Shown here in pieces: positions 6,419 through 13,609 of a stretch of DNA of 13,796 nucleotides. This stretch comes from CAYZJD01 sp964478455 (GTDB lineage: Bacteria; Acidobacteriota; Terriglobia; Bryobacterales; Bryobacteraceae): NCBI GenBank assembly GCA_964478455.1, contig CAYZJD010000088.1:1-13796 (forward strand). Direction: 5' to 3'. Below the pieces are notes generated by a model that was not told the origin of the DNA, did no database searches, and saw only the letters and a program-made list of their open reading frames with translations. A program made the translations under genes and the position numbers. How positions within the stretch are numbered: position 1 is the stretch's first letter; every line of letters starts with the position of its first letter.

Positions 6419-7542
6419 ATCGCAGACGGTTTCTTACGGATTCCACGGCGGGGCTGTCGGCAGTGGCGCTGCGCGGCGCGGACAAGAGGGAAGTGCGGGC
6501 TGCTGTCGCCGGCATCGGCGTGCGGGGCGCGGAGCTCCTGGCGCAGGCGCTCGAATTGGACGGGGTGAGGATCGCCGCAATATGCGATATCGACCCGCAA
6601 GCTCGCGACCGCGGGCTGAGCATGGCGGAGCGCGACAACCCAAAGGCGTTCGCCGAATTCCGTCAGGTGATCGACCTCAAGGACGTCGAGGCCGTGCTGG
6701 TGGCCACTCCTTGCGACCTGCACGCGGAGATGGCGGCGGCCTGCCTCGATGCCGGCAAGCACGTCTATTGCGAGAAGCCGTTGGGCGTGACGCCGGAACA
6801 AGTTGATCTGGCGCTGCGCGCGGCGCGGAGATCCGCAGCGTTTCTTCAGATCGGCCAACAACTGCGCTACTACCCAGGCCTGCGGGAGGCGATCCGGCAG
6901 ATCCAGGAAGAGAGGGTGATCGGCCAGCCGTTCGTCATCAAGGCGCAACGGCACGGCACGCCGCCGATGCCCGGACAGGAGCGGAAGCGGCCGGCCTGGT
7001 ACCTCGACGTGAGGCGCTCCGGCGACCTGATCGTGGAAAACGCGGTGCACAACCTGGACGCATGCAACTGGGTGGCGGCGAGCCGTCCGGTGGTGGCATT
7101 CGGGCACGGCAAGAAGTACCTGCCGCAACCGATGCCCGCCGGCAGCGCGATGATGGACGGCTTCAGCGTCGAGTACGTCTATGAGAACGAAATGCACCTG
7201 GACTACAGCCAACTCTACCTGCACCCGCGCGGGCTCAAGGAGATGGCCAATGGCCAGTGGTACCTGGTCTTTGGAGAGAAAGGAACGGTCAACCTCACGC
7301 AGGGGTTGCTTTACGAGATGCACGAAGGCCAGCCTCGCGAAATCGTTCCGGCCGCGATCCGCGAGGCCAGGGAGAACGCGCTGGAAGACTTCTTCTCCTG
7401 TATCCGCGAGAACCGAAAGCCGTTCGCGGATATCCGCGTGGCGGCCAGGGCCGCGCTGACGGCGATCATGGGCCGGGAATCGATCTACCGGAGGAAGATG
7501 GTGACCTGGAAGGAGCTAGGTGTGGCGGTGGAGGAAGGATGA
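6415..7542 (+). CDS. Gfo/Idh/MocA family oxidoreductase with twin-arginine N-terminus
   Basis: A 375-residue NAD(P)-dependent oxidoreductase of the glucose-fructose oxidoreductase family, which usually acts on sugars or cyclitols. The Rossmann fold has VAGIGVRG (31-38) and the acidic CDIDPQ (58-62). The family motif EKPLG is at 120-124 with catalytic Lys121, and ENAVHNLD (208-215) supplies the His212 motif. The N-terminus MNRRRFLTDSTAG matches a Tat signal core (RRxFL), common in this family in Acidobacteriota and Planctomycetota. Its hydrophobic part is weak and no clear AxA cleavage site is seen, so export is uncertain. GGAGGA ends eight bases before ATG 6415, and the ATGA overlap couples it to the transporter. 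The in-frame extension back to 6352 lies inside the transporter gene and is rejected. Substrate unknown. Confidence 0.9.
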   Translation: MNRRRFLTDSTAGLSAVALRGADKREVRAAVAGIGVRGAELLAQALELDGVRIAAICDIDPQARDRGLSMAERDNPKAFAEFRQVIDLKDVEAVLVATPCDLHAEMAAACLDAGKHVYCEKPLGVTPEQVDLALRAARRSAAFLQIGQQLRYYPGLREAIRQIQEERVIGQPFVIKAQRHGTPPMPGQERKRPAWYLDVRRSGDLIVENAVHNLDACNWVAASRPVVAFGHGKKYLPQPMPAGSAMMDGFSVEYVYENEMHLDYSQLYLHPRGLKEMANGQWYLVFGEKGTVNLTQGLLYEMHEGQPREIVPAAIREARENALEDFFSCIRENRKPFADIRVAARAALTAIMGRESIYRRKMVTWKELGVAVEEG

Positions 7543-7563
7543 ACGGATCCAACGCCATGCTAG

Positions 7564-7622
7564 ACTAGCAGGTTGCTGAAGAACCCGTGACCTGCGCATG
7601 GGTTTTTCGTTACCCTGCTAGT
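7564..7622. repeat. Imperfect palindrome, MITE- or REP-like hairpin
   Basis: Bases 7564-7589 pair with 7597-7622 across a 7-base loop: 26 positions with two mismatches and four G-U pairs. The outer ends are ACTAGCAGG and CCTGCTAGT, so the tips carry CTAG. The inner arms contain GAAGAACCC and GGGTTTTTC. Such GCTGAAGAACCC/GGGTTTTTC palindromes flanked by CTAG look like the ends of insertion sequences or of miniature elements derived from them. It lies 21 bases after the oxidoreductase stop and just before the sugar transferase gene. The internal T-run after the GGG arm may also give it terminator activity for the upstream operon. Confidence 0.7.
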
Positions 7623-7634
7623 GCTCGGCAGCCC

Positions 7635-9026
7635 ATGATCCGCGTGCTCAGCGAGCTGGTGCCGCCCAGCGTGCTCGCGCTGCTGGTTTCCGAGGCGATC
7701 TTCGTTTTCTCCTCCTTTCTCCTGGCGTGTTTCGTGGTCCTGGACATCGATCCCTGGGTGTTCCTGCGTTATGACCGGGGTCTCATCCGAATCGCCGTTG
7801 TTGAGCTGAGCATCCTGCTGGGCCTGTATTTCCATGATCTGTATGCGCGGATCCGCGTACGATCGAGGATCTTGCTGTTACAGCAGGTTTGCCAGTCGAT
7901 CGGCATCGCGTTCTTGGTGCAGGCGCTGGTGAGTTATCTGAAGCCGGCGTGGGTGGTCCCACGGTGGGTGATGGTGGTCGGCAGCGGCTTTGCACTGGTG
8001 GCGATTATCGGCTGGCGGATCCTGTACACGAATGTAGTCTTGCGGGCGCTCGGGGGGATCCGCGTCCTGTTCCTTGGACGAAACGAGCTCGTGGAGGCGA
8101 TTTCACGGCGCGTCAAGGAGCGGCCGGAACTGGGAATTGAGATCATCGGCACATTGGAGGAGGACGAGGGGGGTGCGCCAGCTCAAGCGGCGGAACCGAT
8201 CCTCGGTAGCGTCAAGGCAGTGAAGGGGACCGTCGAGCGGACCAGGCCGGACCGGATCGTGATCGGGATGCGGGAGAAGCGTCGCGCGCTGCCAGTGAGC
8301 GACCTGCTGGATTTGCGCCTTTCGGGGGTGCTGATCGACGATGCCGCGAAGATGTATGAGAACATCTTCGGCCGTGTCTCGGTGAGCAACCTTCTGCCCG
8401 GGCAACTGATCTTCTCCTCCGATCTCGGTCCGCGGCCCGGGAGGGTGGCGATCCAGACACTCTATTCGAGCGCAGTCGGTCTGATCGCGGTCGTCGTGAC
8501 CGCTCCGCTGCTGCTGCTCATCGCCCTCGCGATCAAGGTCTCTTCCCGCGGGCCGGTGCTCTACCGCCAGAAGCGCGTCGGGCTGAATGGCGAGACATTC
8601 GTGCTTTACAAGTTCCGCTCGATGTACGATGACGCGGAGGCGCGCACGGGCGCCGTATGGGCGTCCAAGGACGATCCGCGGGTGACCCCGCTCGGGCGAT
8701 GGCTCAGGAGGTTGCGCCTGGACGAACTGCCGCAACTGCTCAATGTCTTGCGGGGGGAGATGTCGATCGTGGGGCCCCGCCCCGAACGCCCTGAATTCGT
8801 GAAGACTCTCGTCGAGCGGATCCCGTATTACCGCCAGCGGCACTGCGTCAAGCCTGGGATCACGGGCTGGGCCCAGATCAACCACAGGTACTCGGACACT
8901 CTCGAGGACACCGTCGAAAAGCTCGAATACGATCTGTACTACATCAAGAATCTCTCTCCGGCGCTCGACGCTTACATCATCTTCCATACGCTGAAGACGA
9001 TGCTGCTGCTACGGGGCGCGCACTGA
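7635..9026 (+). CDS. Polyprenyl-phosphate sugar-1-phosphate transferase (PEP-CTERM/EPS type)
   Basis: A 463-residue membrane enzyme that starts exopolysaccharide synthesis by moving a sugar phosphate from a UDP-sugar to undecaprenyl phosphate. Four or so membrane segments fill residues 12-130. A nucleotide-binding-like middle domain (about 142-265, IRVLFLGRNEL) comes next, then a fifth hydrophobic segment (275-301). The catalytic bacterial sugar transferase domain has KFRSMYDDAE (326-335), LDELPQ with the D363-E364 dyad, MSIVGPRPERPEF (376-388) and KPGITGWAQI (406-415). The N-terminus MIRVLSELVP and the overall layout resemble the family described as associated with the PEP-CTERM/exosortase system (TIGR03013-like), matching the PEP-CTERM protein in this window. 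I chose ATG 7635 because the upstream GTG 7587 lies in the palindrome; no strong ribosome site precedes it. Confidence 0.9.
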   Translation: MIRVLSELVPPSVLALLVSEAIFVFSSFLLACFVVLDIDPWVFLRYDRGLIRIAVVELSILLGLYFHDLYARIRVRSRILLLQQVCQSIGIAFLVQALVSYLKPAWVVPRWVMVVGSGFALVAIIGWRILYTNVVLRALGGIRVLFLGRNELVEAISRRVKERPELGIEIIGTLEEDEGGAPAQAAEPILGSVKAVKGTVERTRPDRIVIGMREKRRALPVSDLLDLRLSGVLIDDAAKMYENIFGRVSVSNLLPGQLIFSSDLGPRPGRVAIQTLYSSAVGLIAVVVTAPLLLLIALAIKVSSRGPVLYRQKRVGLNGETFVLYKFRSMYDDAEARTGAVWASKDDPRVTPLGRWLRRLRLDELPQLLNVLRGEMSIVGPRPERPEFVKTLVERIPYYRQRHCVKPGITGWAQINHRYSDTLEDTVEKLEYDLYYIKNLSPALDAYIIFHTLKTMLLLRGAH

Positions 9027-9219
9027 CCGAAGGCAGGGCCCTCAAGGGCCAGCGAATCCTTTGGCAAGTCAGTTGCAACAACAGCCACCGTAGGATCTCA
9101 GGGCCGAGGGAAGAGGGGATGACCTCACAGATTGGGGAGCCCGACGGGATTCTCTATCCCTTTGGGAATCTGGAAGTTAGGTTACTGGACCCACTTCTGG
9201 GGGAGAAAGGAAGCAGGCG
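9027..9219. other. Intergenic leader of the acyl-CoA dehydrogenase operon
   Basis: The 193 bases hold a small hairpin (GGCCC at 9037-9041 with GGGCC at 9046-9050, TCAA loop) just after the sugar transferase stop. It has no T-run, so termination is doubtful. TAGGAT at 9091-9096 would do as a -10 box, but no -35 lies at the right distance. The ribosome site is AAAGGA (9206-9211). I see no riboswitch or gene here. Confidence 0.35.
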
Positions 9220-11412
9220 ATGCCTGTGGGGGTAAAGCATCAGGAGCGGGAAACCCTGCGCACCCTGCCGGGCGACGATGTCCGGCAAATCATGTGGCGT
9301 TTTGCCGACCGTTACGACCTCCAGATGGCGGTGCAGTCGGCCCGCGCGGTCGCGCGCGGGCCGGTCGCGCGGCTGGTGGTGGAGGGCGGGCGTGCGACCC
9401 ATGAATGGACAGCGCTCAAGAGCAGCCTTCTCGAAGCCTTCGACCAATCCGGCATCAGCGCCGTGTTTCTGGATCCTGAGCAGGGAGGATTCATTGACGG
9501 GCCGAAGAACCTGGCCCTGGCACTGGTGGCCTTTGAGCTGGCGTGGGTAGACGCCGGCGCGGCCACTGGCAGCCTGGCGAACTGCCTGGCACTGGCGCCG
9601 ATTCACGAACGCGGAACGCCTGAGCAACGGGACGCCTACTTCCGGCGCTGTGCGCCGCCCGCCTTGGGAGAAGGTCGCGGGATCTGGCGCGGTGCGTTCT
9701 GTCTTACCGAGCCGATCCCTTACGTCGGCGTCGAAACGGGACTTCTCGGAGGCAAGGTGCGCGTTGCCGAGTGGGAAGAAGGCAAGGAGCCGGTCCTTCA
9801 GGTGGACAAGCGCGGCCGCTTTATCACCAACATGGCCTTCGCCAACTTCGTCACGGCGGCGGTGGACTCGGCGGATCCCCGCATCAAGGGGAGCTGCATG
9901 GTGATCCTGGAGGAAACGGATCCGGGCGTATTCGACCGGGGGAGCCCGGCACGCAAGCTCGTGCATCAGCTTTCCTCGACGCGCGATCCCATCTTCAGCC
10001 AGCGTGTGCCGGCAAGCCGCATCATTGGCGGGTACACCGTGAAGGACGGCGTGATCGTTCCCCGTTACAGCCATGGCGAAATCCTCGAGGCTGTCTTCCG
10101 CCGGACGCGCGTTACCGTCGGGCTGATGACCTCGGCGAAGCTGCTTTCGTCGGTGGAGCCCGTCATCCGGTATCATCGGGGCCGCTTCCGTGGCGGAGAG
10201 ACGGCGGAGCCGGGCACTCCGCGCTACGAGCTTGGCTTGCAGATGAAAGAGGACGTGCTGCACCGGCTGGTGGACGTGTGGGCCACCGGCGAAGCGGGCG
10301 CCTCTCTGGGGTTCGCTGCCGCGCGGCTGTTCGACGAGCTGGATCCGCTGGAGCGGCACAGGGATGAGGTCTTCGCCCAGGAAGGCATTCGCGGAACGGC
10401 GGCATTGAAAGCGATGCGCCGATATCAGAAGGAGGCGCTCGATTGCTTGCAGCACGGCGTGGATTGCGACAAGCCGATGGTGCGGTTCATGCTGCTGGAC
10501 TCGCTGGCGAATGTGCTGTGCCCGGCTTGCAAGTTGTGGAACACCGGGCACGGCGCCAACATGATGCGCGAAGCCGTAAGTCTCATGGGCGGCTATGGAA
10601 TCACGGAAGATTGTCCGGGCTTCCTCGGCCACAAGTGGATGGACGCACAACTCGAAGCCACTTACGAGGGGCCGGAAGCGGTGCAGCGACGGCAGCTCAG
10701 CGTCACCATGGCCAACGACCTGTTCCTGGCACAGTTCCACCGCTGGATTGCGGAGATGCGTGAGATCGCCTCGAACCGTCCCGGCACCGGCGCCTGCACG
10801 CTCGCGACCGCCATGCAGCTCTGGCTCTGGACTCTGAATCATCTCCAGAAAGCCACCGATCCCGATGGGTCGAAGCTGTACAGCAGCTCGCGCCAGGGAG
10901 TAACATTTCCGCTGGCTGATGCGCTTTGCTGGTTGCTGGCCTCACGCTATCAGATCCTGGATGTTCTGGAATTGGCGGAGAAGGGACCATCCAGCCCGGT
11001 AGTGGCCGAGGGTTTGCCCGGTTTGCTGGGATTTCTCACCGATCTCTGCCACGCCCAGAGCGCGCGGGCCGCGGGGGAAGCCGGCCGGATCTGCGCGGAA
11101 CTGATCTTCGGCTATCATCGCCATCCGGCCTGGGATGCGGAAGGCTTGGAGGGCTGTTACAGAGCCGAGGAGTTGATCGCGCTGGAGAACATGGTTCCCG
11201 GCCTTTCCAGTGTAGTGACTGACCTTATCGCGCCCGACGGTACTCACCCGTCCAAGGCCGGTCCCTGCGCACGATTCGAAGGCCTGGAGCAGTTCATCCG
11301 ATTGCGGAACCGCCTGGACGGCTGCCTGACCGGCGCCCATCTAGCGAAAGAGCGGGCGGCGGAGGCGCTGACGAAGGTGATGATTCCCGAAGCGCTGGAC
11401 TACCCGGCATGA
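9220..11412 (+). CDS. Acyl-CoA dehydrogenase family protein with long C-terminal extension
   Basis: A 730-residue flavoenzyme, about twice the length of the basic acyl-CoA dehydrogenases. The flavin-binding middle part has AFCLTEP (159-165). The C-terminal helical domain has MGGYGITEDCPG (456-467) and the catalytic-base motif TYEGPEAVQRRQ (481-492) with Glu483. It should oxidise an acyl-CoA to the enoyl-CoA in the cytoplasm, handing electrons to an electron carrier. Residues from about 515 onward form an extra helical region with no motif I recognise; other large dehydrogenases carry such extensions. GAAAGGAAG precedes the ATG. The stop overlaps the next gene as ATGA, so the two proteins are translationally coupled. 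No etfA or etfB lies in the window, so either they are elsewhere or electrons go more directly to the partner. Substrate chain length is unknown. Confidence 0.88.
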   Translation: MPVGVKHQERETLRTLPGDDVRQIMWRFADRYDLQMAVQSARAVARGPVARLVVEGGRATHEWTALKSSLLEAFDQSGISAVFLDPEQGGFIDGPKNLALALVAFELAWVDAGAATGSLANCLALAPIHERGTPEQRDAYFRRCAPPALGEGRGIWRGAFCLTEPIPYVGVETGLLGGKVRVAEWEEGKEPVLQVDKRGRFITNMAFANFVTAAVDSADPRIKGSCMVILEETDPGVFDRGSPARKLVHQLSSTRDPIFSQRVPASRIIGGYTVKDGVIVPRYSHGEILEAVFRRTRVTVGLMTSAKLLSSVEPVIRYHRGRFRGGETAEPGTPRYELGLQMKEDVLHRLVDVWATGEAGASLGFAAARLFDELDPLERHRDEVFAQEGIRGTAALKAMRRYQKEALDCLQHGVDCDKPMVRFMLLDSLANVLCPACKLWNTGHGANMMREAVSLMGGYGITEDCPGFLGHKWMDAQLEATYEGPEAVQRRQLSVTMANDLFLAQFHRWIAEMREIASNRPGTGACTLATAMQLWLWTLNHLQKATDPDGSKLYSSSRQGVTFPLADALCWLLASRYQILDVLELAEKGPSSPVVAEGLPGLLGFLTDLCHAQSARAAGEAGRICAELIFGYHRHPAWDAEGLEGCYRAEELIALENMVPGLSSVVTDLIAPDGTHPSKAGPCARFEGLEQFIRLRNRLDGCLTGAHLAKERAAEALTKVMIPEALDYPA

Positions 11413-13265
11413 GCGACGGCGCACCCGAGCGACAGACGATGGATGTGGACATCGTTTGCGTCGGCTTCGGCCCGGCGGCAGGCGGGTTCCTGACCACGCT
11501 CTCGCGGCACATCCTGAACGCAGACGGCACACCGCGCCTCGCCAGCATGGCGATGCCGGGGATGCCGCTTCAGGTGATCTGCTACGAGCGCGCAGACGAC
11601 ATCGGCTTCGGCGTCTCCGGCGTCGTGACCAAGGCGCGAGGCATCCGGGCGACGTTCCCGGATCTCGATGCTTGCGGAATACCGATGGCCGCGCCGGTTC
11701 GATCCGAGAAGGTGCTCTATCTGCTCGACCCGATTGGGGCAAGCCGGCGCTCGGCGGCGCTGCGGACCGCGGACAAACTGATCCGGACGTTTCGCCGCGT
11801 GCTCCCATATGAGGAGCACGCGCTTGAGCTGCCGCTCACCCCGGACTTTCTTCACAAGAAAGGCGGCCTGGTGATGTCCATCGGCCAGTTCAACCAGTGG
11901 GTCGGCTCGCAGTTGATGGCGAACGGCGCAGTGCAGATCTGGCCGGGCACGCCGGTTGCCAAAGCGATGGTCGAAGAGGAGCGGGTGACGGGAGTCCGGC
12001 TCCTGGACCAGGGCACGGACAAGGCCGGCAACCCTGAAGCCGGCTTCCTGCCGGGGATGGAGATTCGCGCCGCTTTGACGGTGGTGGGTGACGGACCGGT
12101 CGGCGTCGTCGGAAGGCAGCTTAATGAGCGGTTCGGCATGCCCGAGGGCCATCACTCGCGCGACTGGGCCGTGGGCATGAAGTTCGTGATTGAACTGCCC
12201 GAGCATACCGCTCTTCAACCAGGCACAGTGCTGCACACGTTCGGCTATCCGGAGCCCGAGATCTTTGGCTTTCTCTACGCGCACCCAGACCGTCTGGTCT
12301 CGGTGGGTATTTTCGTTCCGTCATGGTTCGACAGTCCCGTTCGGACCAGCTACAGATACTTGCAGCATTTCATCCAGCACCCCTATTTCTGGCGGTTTCT
12401 GAAAGGCGGCACGCTGCGGTCCTGGGGCGCCAAGTCGTTGCAGGAGTCCGGCAGGCAAGGCGAGCCCTATCTTGCCGGCAACGGGTACGCGCGCATTGGG
12501 GAGGGCTCGGGCAGCACGAACGTGCTGACCGGCTCCGGCGTGGACGAAGCGTGGACCACCGGCGTGCTGCTGGCCGAAGCGGTGGTCGAGTTGCTCGACC
12601 AGGACGCGCCGTTTACCAGAGAGAATCTTGAGCGCACATACATCGCCAGGCGCCGCCGAAGCTGGCTGGAACCTGAGAGCCGAGCGGCGGAGCGCGCCCG
12701 CAGTGGTTTCCAGAAGGGATTGGTGACCGGCATTGCCGGGATGGCCCTGGCGGGTCTCACAAGAGGCAGGTTTTCTTTACCCTTCGAGCCGGCTCCGCCT
12801 TACGACCGTCTGCCCACCTTCGAGGAGTATTATGCGGGCCGGATCCCGCCGCTGGAAATCGCACACATCCGGCAAGAGTGCCAGTCACGCGGCTCCTCGG
12901 TACACGAAGCGCTGATGGAACGGTGCGGGTGGCCTGAGATCGACCACGATGGCAAGCTCCTGATGTCGCACCAGGATGCGCTGCTTGTCGGCGGTAAGGT
13001 GCAGGCGCCGGCGGGTTACGCCGACCACGTGGTCTTCCTCTATCCCGAGCTTTGCGAAACTTGCGGCACGCGGATCTGCGTGGAGATGTGCTCGGGTGAG
13101 GCCATCACGATGAGCGCAGAGGGCAGGCCGCAGTTCGACCGGGAAAAGTGCGTTCACTGCGGCGCCTGCCTCTGGAACTGCGCCCAGCCGCTCGAAGAAG
13201 CCCCCGAGAAGACCAACATCGAGTTCCGCGCCGGCGCCGGCGGCCTGCACTCCTCGCAGAACTGA
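11409..13265 (+). CDS. ETF-ubiquinone oxidoreductase-like flavo-iron-sulfur protein
   Basis: A 618-residue protein of the electron-transfer-flavoprotein:quinone oxidoreductase family, which passes electrons from acyl-CoA dehydrogenases to membrane quinone. The FAD dinucleotide-binding loop is CVGFGPAAGG (17-26). A second conserved FAD region is VVGDGPVGVVGRQL (225-238), and GSGVDEAWTTG (375-385) is the late FAD-contact region. The C-terminus has C549-x2-C552-x4-C557-x3-C561 and then C581-x2-C584-x2-C587-x3-C591. Standard family members, as I recall the human protein, use four cysteines for one [4Fe-4S] cluster, matched here by C561, C581, C584 and C587. Four additional cysteines could bind a second cluster. 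The start ATG overlaps the dehydrogenase stop. A REPIN-like inverted repeat begins 11 bases after its stop and may serve as terminator. Confidence 0.88.
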   Translation: MSDGAPERQTMDVDIVCVGFGPAAGGFLTTLSRHILNADGTPRLASMAMPGMPLQVICYERADDIGFGVSGVVTKARGIRATFPDLDACGIPMAAPVRSEKVLYLLDPIGASRRSAALRTADKLIRTFRRVLPYEEHALELPLTPDFLHKKGGLVMSIGQFNQWVGSQLMANGAVQIWPGTPVAKAMVEEERVTGVRLLDQGTDKAGNPEAGFLPGMEIRAALTVVGDGPVGVVGRQLNERFGMPEGHHSRDWAVGMKFVIELPEHTALQPGTVLHTFGYPEPEIFGFLYAHPDRLVSVGIFVPSWFDSPVRTSYRYLQHFIQHPYFWRFLKGGTLRSWGAKSLQESGRQGEPYLAGNGYARIGEGSGSTNVLTGSGVDEAWTTGVLLAEAVVELLDQDAPFTRENLERTYIARRRRSWLEPESRAAERARSGFQKGLVTGIAGMALAGLTRGRFSLPFEPAPPYDRLPTFEEYYAGRIPPLEIAHIRQECQSRGSSVHEALMERCGWPEIDHDGKLLMSHQDALLVGGKVQAPAGYADHVVFLYPELCETCGTRICVEMCSGEAITMSAEGRPQFDREKCVHCGACLWNCAQPLEEAPEKTNIEFRAGAGGLHSSQN

Positions 13266-13276
13266 TCTATCAGCGT

Positions 13277-13374
13277 GCAGAAAAAGGGGTCAGACCGCTC
13301 TGCCCCCGAGTCGCCCGGTGCGTGTTGACAGCATTTGGCGCTACGGGGCAGAGAAGTCTGCCCCCTTTTTCTGC
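13277..13374. repeat. REPIN-like pair of inverted repeats
   Basis: The left arm, 13277-13308, starts GCAGAAAAAGGGGTCAGAC. The right arm, 13344-13374, ends GTCTGCCCCCTTTTTCTGC. They are reverse complements at 18 of 19 outer positions, and the inner parts (CTCTGCCCCCG and CGGGGCAGAG) pair too. The loop is 35 bases. The core AAAAAGGGGTCAGAC resembles repetitive extragenic palindromes mobilised by REP-associated tyrosine transposases; no such transposase is in the window. On the plus strand the right arm supplies CCCCC then TTTTT, so it may also terminate the ETF-QO transcript. Confidence 0.75.
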
Positions 13375-13609
13375 GACCACCTATGTCGCGGCATATGGAA
13401 GCAACTGCCGAGAACCTCGTTGGCTGGCCGGGAGCTTGAGGCGCCGGCCGTTGCCTAACTGCACCTGCTTGTGCTGATAGAAGATCAGGTTCTCGAGCGG
13501 AGGCGGGAATGGTCGCGGTTGGGCTGCGGACATGGAGCAGCCCGGCGCGGGCGATGTGATACACTACGCGCTCGGAAATAACTGAGCGGGACCGGCCAAG
13601 CTACACCCC
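13375..13609. other. Gene-poor stretch before the translocase gene
   Basis: No convincing gene. A dyad GGCCGG (13426-13431) with CCGGCC (13444-13449) has no T-run. A 50-codon minus-strand frame (13381-13533) lacks a ribosome site and any recognised similarity. TACACT at 13560-13565 is a possible -10 box for the following gene, but there is no good -35. Together with the repeat at 13277-13374 the non-coding gap is about 340 bases. Confidence 0.4.

Noticed and set aside
6211..7323. Long minus-strand open frame opposite the transporter and oxidoreductase genes
   Set aside because: Antisense to two well-supported genes, biased composition and no family motif.
7587..7634. Upstream GTG start for the sugar transferase
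   Set aside because: It lies within the palindrome at 7564-7622 and adds residues with no family similarity; MIRVLSELVP at ATG 7635 matches how such proteins begin.
9037..9050. GGCCC/GGGCC hairpin after the sugar transferase gene as a terminator
   Set aside because: The stem is only five base pairs and no T-run follows on either strand.
9154..10842. Very long minus-strand open frame opposite the acyl-CoA dehydrogenase gene
   Set aside because: It is the antisense shadow of a clear gene with complete family motifs; its translation is rich in Arg, His and Gln with no recognisable domain.
13381..13533. 50-codon minus-strand frame with a plausible-looking middle (LENLIFYQHKQVQLGN)
   Set aside because: No ribosome site before its ATG, no family recognised, and it lies in a repeat-containing spacer; at most a gene relic.
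13154..13564. Minus-strand frame across the REPIN-like repeat and the end of the ETF-QO gene
   Set aside because: It runs through both arms of the inverted repeat and antisense to a clear gene; composition is not protein-like.
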